Shown here one piece after another: positions 1 through 9,646 of a DNA stretch of 64,000 nucleotides; the first letter of the stretch is position 1; every line of letters starts with the position of its first letter. The DNA comes from Spirochaetaceae bacterium (GTDB lineage: Bacteria > Spirochaetota > Spirochaetia > SZUA-6 > Bin103), in contig JAPPGB010000096.1 in NCBI GenBank assembly GCA_028821475.1, positions 59,774 to 123,773 of the forward strand, given 5' to 3'. The notes below the pieces were generated by a model. That model made no database searches and was not told where the DNA came from. It saw nothing but the letters and a program-made list of their open reading frames with translations. The translations under genes were made by a program, and so were the position numbers.

Positions 1-1242
1 ACCCAGTATCCGGGAAAGACGTTCAGCCTGTCGGCGACGGTGAGCAACACGGGTGACGAGGCGTCGCCGTCGACGACGCTGCGGTACTACCAGTCCGCGG
101 ACGCGACCATCACGACCTCCGACACGTCGGTGGGAACGGATGCGGTCGGGACGCTTGCCGCTTCGGGGACCAGCGCCGAGTCGATCTCGCTGACGGCGCC
201 GTCTTCGTTGGGCACGTACTACTACGGGGCGTGCGTGGACACCGTGACGGACGAGTCGGATACGACGAACAACTGCTCGTCCGCGGTGCAGGTGAACGTT
301 CAGGCGTGGAAGCCGGACCTGCTGATGTCGAATCTGAAGGTAGACTTGACGGACCCGGTGACGGGGGAGACGTTCACGCTGTCGGCGGACGTGTTGAACG
401 GCACCCGTGCACCATCTGCGGCGACGACGCTGCGCTACTACCGGTCGGCGGACGCGACCATCACGACCTCCGATACCGAGGTGGGTACGGACGCGGTGGA
501 CGCGCTGTCGGCGTATGGGAGCAGCGCGGAGTCGATCTCGCTGACCGCACCGGCGACGACCGGCGCGTACTACTACGGTGCGTGCGTGGACGCGGTGGCG
601 GGCGAATCCGACACCACCAACAACTGCTCGGTGTCGGTGAAAGTGGATGTCGTGGCCGCGCAGAGGCGGGTGGACATTTCACCGCGCACGCTGACGTTCG
701 AGGCGGTGGGCGACTCCGAGACGGTGACCGTCCGGATCCTGGACGAGAACGGCGACGAGGACACCGAAGCGTCATACGGTTGGATCAGCATCTCTGGCCC
801 CGACGGACCGTGTTGCACGCTCACGAAGGTGGACGACGGTCTGAAGGTCACGATGACCAAGGCCGCGAGGACCATGCAAGTTAGCTTGTCCTCGACCGGC
901 GCAAAGTCGGCCACGCTGCAGGTGACCGCCTACCAGAAGGCGACGACGCTGGAAGTTTCACCGAATTCCGTGAGCCTGGAGGTCGACGAGACCGACACGC
1001 TGAGTGCCACGATCAAGGACGCGAACGGACACGCGATAGAAGGACTCACGGTCTACTGGACGACGAGCGATTCGGACGTGGCGACCGTCCAGGGCGCGGA
1101 CGACGGGGGTGAAACGGGTGCCACGGCCACGGTCACGGCGGCCGCGACCGGGACGGCCACGATCACCGCTCGCCACGGCCCCCGAAGCTGGGGAATCGAG
1201 GGTACCGCCACGGTGACGGTGACGAGCAGCAGCGAGCAATAA
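1..1242 (+). CDS. CARDB/Ig-like repeat surface protein, 5' partial
   Basis: The frame is open from base 1, so the start lies upstream; the GTG at 40 is only an internal codon. Two CARDB-like repeats are visible (about residues 1-100 and 105-218). Each carries an LRYY(Q/R)SADATITTSDT strand and ends with a conserved ACVD...SDTTNNCS segment; the repeats lie 117 codons apart. They are followed by a beta-rich linker (ISPRTLTFEAVGDSETVTV) and a C-terminal BIG2-like domain (LEVSPNSVSLEV to TATVTVTSS). CARDB and BIG2 domains are extracellular adhesion or spacer modules, so a secreted or surface role is inferred. No membrane anchor or sorting signal is present at the C-terminus. Near-identical DNA in the two repeats makes copy-number variation plausible. 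Confidence 0.75.
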   Translation, partial: TQYPGKTFSLSATVSNTGDEASPSTTLRYYQSADATITTSDTSVGTDAVGTLAASGTSAESISLTAPSSLGTYYYGACVDTVTDESDTTNNCSSAVQVNVQAWKPDLLMSNLKVDLTDPVTGETFTLSADVLNGTRAPSAATTLRYYRSADATITTSDTEVGTDAVDALSAYGSSAESISLTAPATTGAYYYGACVDAVAGESDTTNNCSVSVKVDVVAAQRRVDISPRTLTFEAVGDSETVTVRILDENGDEDTEASYGWISISGPDGPCCTLTKVDDGLKVTMTKAARTMQVSLSSTGAKSATLQVTAYQKATTLEVSPNSVSLEVDETDTLSATIKDANGHAIEGLTVYWTTSDSDVATVQGADDGGETGATATVTAAATGTATITARHGPRSWGIEGTATVTVTSSSEQ

Positions 1243-1288
1243 CGACACGGGCATACCCGCTACGCTCCTGTTGCTCGACCGATGTGCG

Positions 1289-2056
1289 CTAGTGTGCCAG
1301 GAAGCCGCCGTCGACCATGTAGGTGTTGCCGCTGCTGTGGGCACTGTCGTCGCTGGCCAGGAACAGCATCATTCTGGCCACGTCGACCGGCCGGCCGTAG
1401 TGGCCGAGCGGAATCGAGCGCACCGCACCCGCTTTCCACTTCTCGCCTTCGCCGGGGCGGTACTGGTTCTCGATCGAGCGCATCATGCGGGTCTCGATCG
1501 GCCCCGGGTTGACGGTGTTGACGCGGATGCCGTGCTTGCCCCCCTCCAATGCCGCACAGCGCATCAGGCCGATGACGGCGTGCTTGCTGGTGTGGTAGGG
1601 CGCCATTCCGGCCAGACCCATCACGCCGGCCGTCGATGAGGTAATGACGATGCTGCCGCCCTTGCCGCGCTCCTGCATCGCCGCCATCACGTACTTCAGC
1701 CCCAACCACACGCCGCGCACGTTTACCGCCATGACGCGGTCGAAGTCCTCCACGGCGCAGTCGACGATCGGATCGTTGCCGCCTTCGATGCCGGCGTTGG
1801 CCAGCAACACGTCGACCGCGCCGTAGCGCTCGAGCGCCGCCGCCACGTAGGCCTCGGCCTGCGCCGGATCGGTCACGTCGGCGGCGAAGTGACTGACCTC
1901 CCCTTCCACGGTGGCCGCGGCCGTCTCCAGGGCTTCCGCTTCCAGGTCCACCATCAACACCTTGGCGCCGGCCGCCGCGAACAACTGCGCCGCCGCCACG
2001 CCGATGCCGCCGGCCGCGCCGGTGATAATCGCAACCTTGTCGTCCAGTCGATTCAT
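1289..2056 (-). CDS. SDR family NAD(P)-dependent oxidoreductase
   Basis: A 255-residue classical short-chain dehydrogenase. The cofactor motif TGAAGGIG lies near residues 12-19, NAG near 90, and the catalytic Ser plus YHTSK (YxxxK) near residues 143-160. It ends with the usual MVDGG segment. An acidic residue after the second strand (MVDLEAE) suggests NAD(H) preference. The substrate cannot be told from sequence. It converges on the surface-protein gene, with about 46 bp between stops. A TAGGGTAGTC stretch lies 5-14 nt before the ATG and could be a -10 region, which would give a very short leader. Family is certain, function is not. Confidence 0.9.
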   Translation of the reverse strand: MNRLDDKVAIITGAAGGIGVAAAQLFAAAGAKVLMVDLEAEALETAAATVEGEVSHFAADVTDPAQAEAYVAAALERYGAVDVLLANAGIEGGNDPIVDCAVEDFDRVMAVNVRGVWLGLKYVMAAMQERGKGGSIVITSSTAGVMGLAGMAPYHTSKHAVIGLMRCAALEGGKHGIRVNTVNPGPIETRMMRSIENQYRPGEGEKWKAGAVRSIPLGHYGRPVDVARMMLFLASDDSAHSSGNTYMVDGGFLAH

Positions 2057-2288
2057 CGCATGACTACCCTACCCTTTCGGCGGGACAACGGGGAAGCTTG
2101 CCGAAACGAGCCGGCAGCCGGTGACGCGCCACGGAGCGCTACGGGCCGGCGGCGCCATCCGCGAGCCGGGCAGCAACTCCGGCGAGCCCATCGCGCCGGC
2201 CGGAAGCTGGCCCGGTGCTCACCGTGCCGACCGTCAGGACTGCTCGTGTGCTACACTGGCGGCGTCGCGCCGTACGGTCATACGCGGG

Positions 2289-3986
2289 ATGAACTTCAAT
2301 ACTACCAACAACACGTTCCGCCAACTGATGGGCAACGGGCTCAGCTACCGGGTACCGCTGTTCCAGCGCGACTACTCGTGGGGGCCTGACGAGTGGGACG
2401 ACCTGTGGCAGGACATTGTCGGGCTGTTCGAAGCCGACCCCGAGCCCGCCCACTACATGGGCTACCTGGTGCTGCAGTCCGTGGACAACCGGGCGTTCGA
2501 CATCATCGACGGCCAGCAGCGCATGACCACACTCAGCCTGCTGATGCTCGCCGCGGTCTCCCACCTGTCGGACTTGGCGATGCCGGATGATCCCGGCGAC
2601 CCGCAAGCGCGCCGTGCCGAACAGCTTCGCGCGAGCTACATCGGCTACCTGGATCCGGTCAGCCTGGTCCCGCGTTCGAAGCTCACGCTCAACCGCCACA
2701 ACGACACTTTCTACCAGAATTACCTGGTACCGCTGGAGCGGCTCCCGCAGCGCGGACTGAACGCATCAGAGCATCTCCTGCGCCGCGCGTTCTCGTGGTT
2801 CAAGGATCGCATCCGGCAGCGATCGGCAGATGACGGGACGGCAGTCGCCAGCTTCGTCGACGGGGCGGTGGACCGGCTCTTCTTTACCGTCATCACCGTG
2901 ACCGACGAACTGAACGCATTCAAGGTCTTCGAGACGCTGAACGCCCGCGGCGTACGCCTCTCGGCGACCGACCTGCTGAAGAACTACCTGTTCTCGGTGG
3001 TTGCCCGCGGCGGCGCTCACGAATCCGAAATCTCGTCGCTGGAGGGCCGGTGGGAGTCGATTGTCGGGCTGCTCGGCAGCGAGAGCCTGCCCGAATTCCT
3101 GCGCGTGTACTGGAACAGCCGCCACCGCCTGGTCCGCAAGGCAGACCTGTTCAAGACCATTCGCGGCGTCGTCGACGGCAAAGCGAAGGTGTTCGCCTTG
3201 GTTCGCGACCTCGACCGCCAGGCGCGGGTATACGCGGCCCTCCGCAACCCGGATGACGGCTCGTGGACCGCCGGTGAACGCGCCAGCCTGTCACAGTTGC
3301 AGATGTTCAGCGTACGCCAACCGCTGGCGCTGTTGCTGGCCGCGTTCGATCGCTACTCCGATGAGGACCGGGCAGGGTTTGCGCGCCTGCTGAGGGCGGT
3401 GGCGGTAGTTTCCTTGCGGTACAACGTGATCTGCGGGAGGCAGAGCAACGAGCAGGAGTCAGTCTACAACTAGGTAGCCGTCGCAATTTCACAGTCACGC
3501 CTCGCCGGCCCCGGTGCCGCGGTCGAGCAACTGCGTCCGGTATACCCGGAAGACGCCGAGTTCCGTGCGGCGTTCACCGACAAGACGCTGCGTACCACCA
3601 GCAGCCGAAACAGGAAGGTCGCCCGCTTCCTGCTGTTCCAGATCGAACGGCATGCATCGGGAAGCAGCTTCGACTTCGAGAGCGCGCGATACGACCTGGA
3701 GCACGTGCTGCCCGAGAATCCGAGCGCCGACTGGCAACAGTTCGACGACCAACAGCGCGACGCATGCGCCTATCGCCTCGGCAACCTGACACTCCTCACC
3801 GCGACCGACAATCGAGCCGCCGCAAACGCCGGCTACCGTACGAAACGAACAATCTACCAAACCAGCGAATTCGCCATAACGCGTAAGCTCGCCGACGACT
3901 ACGACACCTGGACCCCCGACAAGATCCGCGCCCGCCAATCCTGGATGGCCCGCCAAGCCACCACCCTCTGGCGCATCGACTTCTAA
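2289..3986 (+). pseudogene. DUF262-DUF1524 (GmrSD-like) protein with an in-frame UAG
   Basis: The ATG at 2289 opens a DUF262 domain: VPLFQRDYSW at residues 22-31 and the nucleotide-handling IIDGQQRMTTL at 72-82. The frame meets a single TAG at 3471-3473 (codon 395), right after RYNVICGRQSNEQESVYN. It then continues in the same frame without indel through VAVAISQSRL to a DUF1524 HNH-type domain, LEHVLPENP around His472, ending TAA at 3984. With read-through it is 565 residues, normal for the family. GmrSD/DUF262 proteins act as type IV restriction nucleases or stand-alone defence proteins. The break could be a nonsense mutation, a sequencing error or genuine termination that splits the two domains. 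TAG is a normal stop in neighbouring genes. Confidence 0.85.
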
Positions 3987-4136
3987 CCGATCCCATGTCG
4001 TGCAGGATCATGGAGTGAATACCAGGACGTGGAAGTGTGATTCTCCATCGCCTCTCCAATCGAGTAAACCTCGCCAGGTACTTCGAACGTCCACACGCTC
4101 CGCGACTACGCCACGGTCACGAGAGGACGAACTGAG

Positions 4137-4565
4137 CTACGGGGCGCCAGGGCGATTCGCGAGCCGGGCCAGGGGCGGTGGCAGTTGCACCGGTCCGGCG
4201 CCGGAGCCGTCGAGCGCGACGTGGCGGGTGGTGGCGCGCGCCTTGACCTGGCCCGCCGGGTCGCGGAAGCGGTAGGTCACCCGGTAGGAGTGGTCGCCGG
4301 TACGGGACAGGCGGAGCTCGACCTGCAAGCGGTCGCCCACGCGGATCGGCTTCGTGAACTCGGCTTCCACGGCCACCACCGGCAGGAGCACCTCGCCCTC
4401 TGCCAGGATCCGGGGCACGCCCAGCCCGGCCTCGTCCAGGAGCGCCTCGTATGCCTCGTGCGCCATCTCGAGCAGTCGCGAGCAGAAGATCACCCCGGCG
4501 GCGTCGGTGTGGTACAGCCGCACGGTGACCGGGTGGACGAAGTCGGGACGCTCCTTGACGGGCAT
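4137..4565 (-). CDS. acyl-CoA thioesterase, 4HBT hotdog fold
   Basis: A 142-residue single hotdog domain starting MPVKERPDFVHP. The signature YHTDAAGVIFCSRLLEMAHEA (about residues 18-38) has the catalytic Asp and the helix of the 4-hydroxybenzoyl-CoA thioesterase class. TDAAGV and HEAYE are especially like 1,4-dihydroxy-2-naphthoyl-CoA thioesterases. The remainder (RVGDRLQVELRLSRTGDHSYRVTYRF) is the typical five-stranded sheet. The longer upstream reading frame is low-complexity and without homology, so I start at the ATG at 4565. Specific substrate is unknown; no menaquinone genes are nearby. Confidence 0.8.
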   Translation of the reverse strand: MPVKERPDFVHPVTVRLYHTDAAGVIFCSRLLEMAHEAYEALLDEAGLGVPRILAEGEVLLPVVAVEAEFTKPIRVGDRLQVELRLSRTGDHSYRVTYRFRDPAGQVKARATTRHVALDGSGAGPVQLPPPLARLANRPGAP

Positions 4566-4929
4566 GCGGCCAGCGTACCCCGTGAGCGCCCACCACTGCG
4601 ATGGCGGCCCAGACGCCCACCGTCGCCCGCTGCTGTCTGGCCGCGGCACCGAGCGCCGGCGCTGGGGTCCCCGTTCACCTGCGCCGAACCGCTTGCCGGG
4701 GCGGCAGAGACCTCGGCAGGGTTGCGGCAACCGATGCCGGCAGGGCCCCGCTTCGGCGCCGAAGTCGCCAGCACGACTGCTGACCCACCTGGACGGCTCC
4801 TTCCTGGCCTGCGCCGGGGCCCTGCTTCGGCGCCGAATTCGCCAACACAACGGCGCGCGCCGGCGCGCCGCGGCGGTGAGGAAGCACGCGTACCCCAACG
4901 CAAGCGAAACAGTGCACAGTGTCCCGGCG
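4566..4929. other. non-coding gap with a 35-bp imperfect repeat
   Basis: Between the divergent thioesterase and ppc genes there is 364 bp without a supported gene. It contains two copies of a 35-bp sequence (GGGCCC then GCTTCGGCGCCGAA then TCGCCA), at 4743-4777 and 4817-4851, about 90 percent alike by eye. A GC-rich inverted sequence (GGCGCGCGCCGGCGCGCC) lies near 4852-4870. No convincing promoter was found. Confidence 0.5.
4743..4851. repeat. pair of 35-bp direct repeats
   Basis: Copies at 4743-4777 and 4817-4851 share the palindromic core TTCGGCGCCGAA and flanking GGGCCC and TCGCCA, with about four mismatches. The spacing is 74 bp. They lie upstream of ppc in a gene-free gap. Confidence 0.6.
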
Positions 4930-7704
4930 ATGACTGGGACTGATGACGGCCGACGGCTCGGGGAAGCGCGGGCGCGGGACGCGGCGATGCGGGCGGACAT
5001 CCACCTGCTCGGCGACCTGCTCGGCCATACCCTGGTGCGGCAGCACGGCGCGGAGCTGCTGGAACTGGTCGAGCGGGTGCGCTCGCAGAGCAAGCAGGCG
5101 CGCGACCCCGGCGCCGATGACCGCGCCGCCGCCGAGCTCGACGCCCTGCTGGCCGGGCTCGACATCGGCGACATCACCAACCTGGTGCGCGCCTTTTCCA
5201 CCTTCTTCCAACTGGCCAACGTGGCCGAGCAGACCCACCGGGTGGACGAGCACGGGCCTCGCAGCGGCATCGCCCGCGGACGCCTGCGGGCGCTGTTCGA
5301 TCACATCCGGGAGGACGTCGCGCAACGCACCGCGCTGCGCGAGGTGGCCGATCGCCTCGACGTGCGGCCGGTGTTCACCGCCCACCCCACCGAAGCCGCG
5401 CGCCGTTCCGTGCTCACCAAGCTGCAGCGCATCGGCGAGCTGCTCTACGAACAGGCGGACCCGCGCCTTACCGCGGTGGACCGGGAGCGCATCCGGCGCC
5501 GCCTCGCCGAGGCGATCGACCTGATCTGGCAGACCGACGAACTGCGCGTGAACCGCCCTACCCCCGTGGACGAGGCGCGGGCGGCGATCTACTACCTGGA
5601 GGAGCTGCTGCGCGGGGTGAGCGGCGAACTGTTCGACGAGTTCGATGCCCAGCTCGCGCGGGTCGGCATCGAGCTGCCCGCTCACGCCCGCACGCTGCAC
5701 TTCGGGAGTTGGGTCGGCGGCGACCGCGACGGCAACCCGCTGGTGACGGCGGAAGTGACCACGGCCGTGCTGGAATTGCAGCACGACCGCGCGCTGGCCG
5801 GACTGCTGCGCGCGGTGGACGAGCTGTCCGCGGAGCTCAGCAGTTCCGAGCATGTCCACGGGGTGTCGGAGGAACTCGCAGGCAGCCTGCGCCGCGACGC
5901 CGCGGCGCTGCCGGCAACCGACCGGGAGGCGCGGCGCCGCAACACCGGCGAGAGCTACCGGCTCAAGCTGGCGTTCATGCGCCGGCGCCTGGAGAACACG
6001 CGCCGGCGCATCGCCGAGCACGCGCGCCACGTGCCGCGCCACGACTACCTGACCGCCGACGAGCTGGTGGCGGAGCTGGAACTGCTGCAGCGCTCGTTGC
6101 GCGCCCACCGCGGCGAGGTGATCGCCGACGGCGCGGTGCGCCGCCTGCTGCGCCGGACGGCGGCATTCGGCTTCCACCTGGCGACGCTGGACGTGCGCGA
6201 GCACGCCGAGAAACACCACGCGGCGTTGGCCGCACTGTACCGCCGCCTGCCCGACGCCCCCGATTACGCGGCGCTCTCCCCGAGGGAGCGGTTCGAGGTA
6301 CTCGCCGCCGAACTCGCCCGCCGGCGGCCGATCGGCACCCCTGCCACCCGGCTGCCGGACGAGCCGGGCGTGACGCTGTCCACGATGCAGGCGGTGCGCG
6401 CGGCCCTCGACCGGTTCGGAACGCGCGCCATCGAGAGCTACATCATTTCCGAGACCCTCGGTGCCGACGACGTCCTCGCCGCCGTGGTGCTGGCGCGCGA
6501 GACCGGCCTGGTCGACCTGTCGGCGGGGCACGCCGCGATCGGCTTCGTGCCGCTGTTCGAGACCCCCGAATCGATCCGGCACGCGGACGACACCCTGGGC
6601 AAGCTGCTGCGCGAGCCGAGCTACCGCGAGCTGCTGCGACTTCGCGGCGGCCCGCAGGAGGTGATGCTCGGCTACTCCGACTCCAACAAGCTCGGCGGCA
6701 TCACCACCGCGCAGTGGGGACTGAACCGTTGCGCTCTGCGCCTGCGCGAGGTGGCCGCGGCGGCGGGCGTGCCGCTGCGCTTCTTTCACGGCCGCGGCGG
6801 CACCGTCGGGCGGGGAGGCGGCCCCACCGCGGAGGCGATCCTGGCGCAGCCGTGGGGCACCGTGGACGGCACCATCAAGATCACCGAGCAGGGCGAGGTG
6901 GTGGCGGACAAGTACGCGCTGCCGCGGTTGGCGCGCGACAACCTGGAGCTGACCCTGGCGGCCTCGATCGAGGCCACCGTGCTGCACCGCAGCGCCGAGC
7001 GCCCGACCGCCGACCTGGAACGCTGGAACGCGGCCATGGAAGTCGCCTCACGGGCTGCCTATTCCGCTTACCGAGCGCTGGTGGACCACCCGTCACTGGT
7101 GCCCTACTTCCTGACCGCCACCCCGGTCGAGGAGCTGGCCTCCCTGAAGATCGGCTCGCGGCCGTCGCGCCGGCCCGGCAAGGACGCCGGCATCGACGGC
7201 ATGCGCGCCATTCCGTGGGTGTTCGGCTGGACCCAGACGCGGCAGGTGGTGCCGGGCTGGTTCGGCGTGGGCAGCGGGCTGGCTGCCGCGCGTGCGGCGG
7301 GAGTGGACTTTCTGACCGACATGTACGAGCGCTGGCCATTCTTCCGCATGTTCCTGTCCAACGTGGAGATGGTGCTGGCCAAGACCGACCTGGTCACCGC
7401 CCGGCGCTACGTCGACGCCCTGGTACCCGCCGCCCACCGCCACATCTACGACTTGATCGCCGCCGAGCATGAGCGCTCGGTGCGGGAGGTGCTGGCCGCC
7501 ACCGGCAAGCCCGCGCTGCTGGCCGACTACCCGGTGCTGAAACGCACCCTGGACGTGCGCTCCGCCTACCTGGAGCCGCTCCACCTGCTGCAGATCGCCC
7601 TGCTTGAGCAGCACCGCGCCTCCGACACCGTCGATCCGCGTGTCGAGCGCGCCATCCTGCTCACCGTCAACGGCCTCGCCGCCGGCCTCCGCAACACCGG
7701 ATAG
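4930..7704 (+). CDS. ppc: phosphoenolpyruvate carboxylase
   Basis: 924 residues from ATG 4930 (a second ATG at 4987 is possible); bacterial PEPC is about 880-930. It carboxylates PEP with bicarbonate to oxaloacetate in the cytoplasm and refills the TCA cycle. Landmarks: VFTAHPTE with catalytic His152, GSWVGGDRDGNP at 259-270, GYSDSNKLGG at 581-590, FFHGRGGTVGRGGG with His620, RAIPWVFGWTQTR, and the C-terminal NGLAAGLRNTG found in all PEPCs. GYSDSNK followed by LGG, rather than DGG or DAG, is a small variation. It stands alone, followed 107 bp later by an unrelated coupled gene pair. The stop is TAG. Confidence 0.97.
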   Translation: MTGTDDGRRLGEARARDAAMRADIHLLGDLLGHTLVRQHGAELLELVERVRSQSKQARDPGADDRAAAELDALLAGLDIGDITNLVRAFSTFFQLANVAEQTHRVDEHGPRSGIARGRLRALFDHIREDVAQRTALREVADRLDVRPVFTAHPTEAARRSVLTKLQRIGELLYEQADPRLTAVDRERIRRRLAEAIDLIWQTDELRVNRPTPVDEARAAIYYLEELLRGVSGELFDEFDAQLARVGIELPAHARTLHFGSWVGGDRDGNPLVTAEVTTAVLELQHDRALAGLLRAVDELSAELSSSEHVHGVSEELAGSLRRDAAALPATDREARRRNTGESYRLKLAFMRRRLENTRRRIAEHARHVPRHDYLTADELVAELELLQRSLRAHRGEVIADGAVRRLLRRTAAFGFHLATLDVREHAEKHHAALAALYRRLPDAPDYAALSPRERFEVLAAELARRRPIGTPATRLPDEPGVTLSTMQAVRAALDRFGTRAIESYIISETLGADDVLAAVVLARETGLVDLSAGHAAIGFVPLFETPESIRHADDTLGKLLREPSYRELLRLRGGPQEVMLGYSDSNKLGGITTAQWGLNRCALRLREVAAAAGVPLRFFHGRGGTVGRGGGPTAEAILAQPWGTVDGTIKITEQGEVVADKYALPRLARDNLELTLAASIEATVLHRSAERPTADLERWNAAMEVASRAAYSAYRALVDHPSLVPYFLTATPVEELASLKIGSRPSRRPGKDAGIDGMRAIPWVFGWTQTRQVVPGWFGVGSGLAAARAAGVDFLTDMYERWPFFRMFLSNVEMVLAKTDLVTARRYVDALVPAAHRHIYDLIAAEHERSVREVLAATGKPALLADYPVLKRTLDVRSAYLEPLHLLQIALLEQHRASDTVDPRVERAILLTVNGLAAGLRNTG

Positions 7705-7811
7705 CAGCGATCTCCCCCGCCCGATCAAACCGCCGACAGAGGAGCATCAGCGCGTTGAAACGACCGCACAAATCAGGCAACCTGGATTGATCAACGGCCT
7801 GGGTGGATAAA

Positions 7812-8249
7812 ATGAGGACTGTTCTGGATGACGTGACCGATGAGCAAATCGACGTACACCACATTCGGCGACGCGTCGAGGACTGGGTCAACCGCTTGCG
7901 TACGCTCTATGCCATGATCGGCGGCTGGCTCCCGGAGGGATGGACCGCCCGAGAGGGTGTTCCCGTCCGCATGTATGAGGAATTGATGCGCGAGTTCGAT
8001 GTCGAACCGAAGCAGGTACCGACCTTCGAACTGGTCCACCAGACGGGCGACGTGGCCACGTTGGAGCCGCGTGCACTCTGGGTCATCGGCTGTAACGGGC
8101 GTGTCGACCTCAGGCGCAACAACCGTCGTTTCCTCATTGTCGATCTCGCAGATAGCTTCGAGAGGGCGGACTGGCAGGCATCGCTTGCCGACCGGCGCGG
8201 CGAGCGCGAACCCGTCACACGTGACTGGCTGGTCGGCGTCCTTCAGTGA
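7812..8249 (+). CDS. hypothetical protein, first gene of a coupled pair
   Basis: 145 residues from ATG 7812, chosen because GGTGG stands 5 nt upstream; a GTG at 7803 is in frame. It has no signal peptide or membrane segment. The N-terminus is helical (DEQIDVHHIRRRVEDWVNRLRTLY). The C-terminal half (LWVIGCNGRVDLRRNNRRFLI) looks like a small beta domain. I do not recognise the family. Its stop overlaps the next start (GTGA at 8246-8249), so the two products are made together, as in toxin-antitoxin pairs. It could be the partner or antidote of the HEPN-like protein; that is inference. Confidence 0.65.
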   Translation: MRTVLDDVTDEQIDVHHIRRRVEDWVNRLRTLYAMIGGWLPEGWTAREGVPVRMYEELMREFDVEPKQVPTFELVHQTGDVATLEPRALWVIGCNGRVDLRRNNRRFLIVDLADSFERADWQASLADRRGEREPVTRDWLVGVLQ

Positions 8250-8713
8250 GCGATCTGCGAGCCATCGCAGACCTGTATGCCGATGTCGCCGAATCCCTGG
8301 AGGCTGTGCGCGACAAGGCCATGGCCGATGGCGACACCATTCTGCGTGACCGCACCGAACACAAGCAGCGGCTCAACGACCAAGCCTACTTCGTGCTCGC
8401 CTGGGGTCAATTGGAGGCCGACATCGTGGATGCATGCCGCAGCACGATCCGGCATGCTCAGACGCATGGCAACTGGCGCGATCGTCGTGCATGGACCTTG
8501 TACAACCCGGACGATCGGAGGTTGTCCGGCCTGAGCTTCGAGAGCCGATTGATGCTCGTCCTCGAAAAGGGTTCCAGGAATTGGAAGAGGGTGTTGCAGC
8601 ACTACAACGTACGTAACCAGATTGCTCACGGAAGGCTTCGCTCGCAGCGCATAGATGTCTCCAACGTTATCCAGGAGTTCTATGAAATCCAGGCATCCCT
8701 GGCGCGCAACTGA
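8246..8713 (+). CDS. HEPN-like helical protein
   Basis: 155 residues starting at a GTG that overlaps the stop of the previous gene. The protein is almost entirely helical. It contains RNQIAH (Arg123-x4-His128), matching the R-x4-6-H active-site motif of HEPN-domain RNases found in toxins, abortive-infection proteins and Cas13/Csm6. The flanking HYNVRNQIAHGR is the typical helix in which this motif sits. If correct, it would cut RNA and be restrained by the upstream partner. HEPN sequences are very divergent and short RxxxxH matches occur by chance, so this is a moderate assignment. Confidence 0.6.
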   Translation: MSDLRAIADLYADVAESLEAVRDKAMADGDTILRDRTEHKQRLNDQAYFVLAWGQLEADIVDACRSTIRHAQTHGNWRDRRAWTLYNPDDRRLSGLSFESRLMLVLEKGSRNWKRVLQHYNVRNQIAHGRLRSQRIDVSNVIQEFYEIQASLARN

Positions 8714-8737
8714 CACAGCGATCCGCACTCGCCCGGC

Positions 8738-9646
8738 TCAGCGTCCGTGCGGTACCGCGAGGCGCTGTTTGCGGAAGTAGTCCAGGGAGGAGGTGCGGCT
8801 GACGCCGCCGAACTGGCTGCGGTTGTAGCCGAGCAGGCGCTGCAGGAGTTCCGGCAGGCCGGCTACTACCTCGCGGGGGATGCCGAGGTACTGGTTCTCC
8901 TGCTGGCGCAGCCAGCTCAGGTTGAAGTTGAGGTTGATGGAGGTGCGATACCGATCCGGAGTCCGGTTCGCGCCGCTGCCGTGCCACACCGCGCCGTCCC
9001 ACACCAGCAGCGAACCCGCCGGCATCTGGGCGTCGACCGCCTCCGCGTCCTGGTCGACCGGCTCGACCGACCGGTGGCTGCCGGGCACCACCCGCGTGGC
9101 CCCGTTCTCGCGGGTGAAGTCGTCCAGCGCGATCAGCGTGTTGGCGACCACCGGGAAGTGCGGGCGCGGGACCCCGTACATCACGTCGTCGCGGTGCAGC
9201 ACTTGGTTCACGGCGCCGGGGCCGGGACGCATCGCACACGCCACCGAGAGCTGAAACGCCGGCCCGAGCACCCCCTCGATCACCTTGAGGAGCAGCGGAT
9301 CGGTGGCGATGTGATCCACCGCGCGCGTCCGGGCGAACAGGTTGCAGACGTGGATCGTGTGCTCTCCGCCGCCGGCCGGCAGGCGCTTGCCCTTGAGGAC
9401 CAGGTGGTCGGGCAGATCGAACACCGCGGCCAGCTCCTCGCGAACACGCCGCGTGCGCTCGTCGTCGAGAAAGCCGGTCACGATGGCGTATCCGTTCTCG
9501 CTCACCGACCGGACCGCTTCATCCACTCGCGCCTGATCGGTGTCCGACAGTTCGATGCCCTCGGCGAGCCGGTCGAACGTGGCGTAAGCGTCACGCTCGA
9601 TTGTCTCGTGCGGCCTTGCCGTATGCGAATCCCTTCCCTGCTCCAT
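8738..9646 (-). CDS. phytanoyl-CoA dioxygenase (PhyH) family protein
   Basis: 302 residues from ATG 9646, chosen over a longer frame because AGGAGAG lies 6 nt upstream and a TATACT -10-like box another 18 nt further up. Double-stranded beta-helix Fe(II)/2-oxoglutarate oxygenase: HRD (VLHRDDVMYG, first His and Asp ligands), VPGSHRSVEP, and the distal His in AVWHGSGANRT with a following Arg for 2-oxoglutarate. PhyH enzymes hydroxylate small molecules; the substrate is unknown here. Two further PhyH domains occur in this window (near 35.5 and 56.1 kb). Confidence 0.88.
   Translation of the reverse strand: MEQGRDSHTARPHETIERDAYATFDRLAEGIELSDTDQARVDEAVRSVSENGYAIVTGFLDDERTRRVREELAAVFDLPDHLVLKGKRLPAGGGEHTIHVCNLFARTRAVDHIATDPLLLKVIEGVLGPAFQLSVACAMRPGPGAVNQVLHRDDVMYGVPRPHFPVVANTLIALDDFTRENGATRVVPGSHRSVEPVDQDAEAVDAQMPAGSLLVWDGAVWHGSGANRTPDRYRTSINLNFNLSWLRQQENQYLGIPREVVAGLPELLQRLLGYNRSQFGGVSRTSSLDYFRKQRLAVPHGR

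Noticed and set aside
40..1242. Treating GTG 40 as the true start of the surface protein
   Set aside because: The frame is open to base 1 and the CARDB repeat already begins before codon 14.
2289..3986. Genome-wide recoding of UAG as an amino acid
   Set aside because: TAG terminates several intact genes here (ppc, SBP1, OppC3, ccdA-like) at the family-expected C-terminus.
4675..6987. 770-residue minus-strand frame opposite ppc
   Set aside because: Typical GC-rich antisense frame; composition is low-complexity and ppc on the plus strand is unambiguous.
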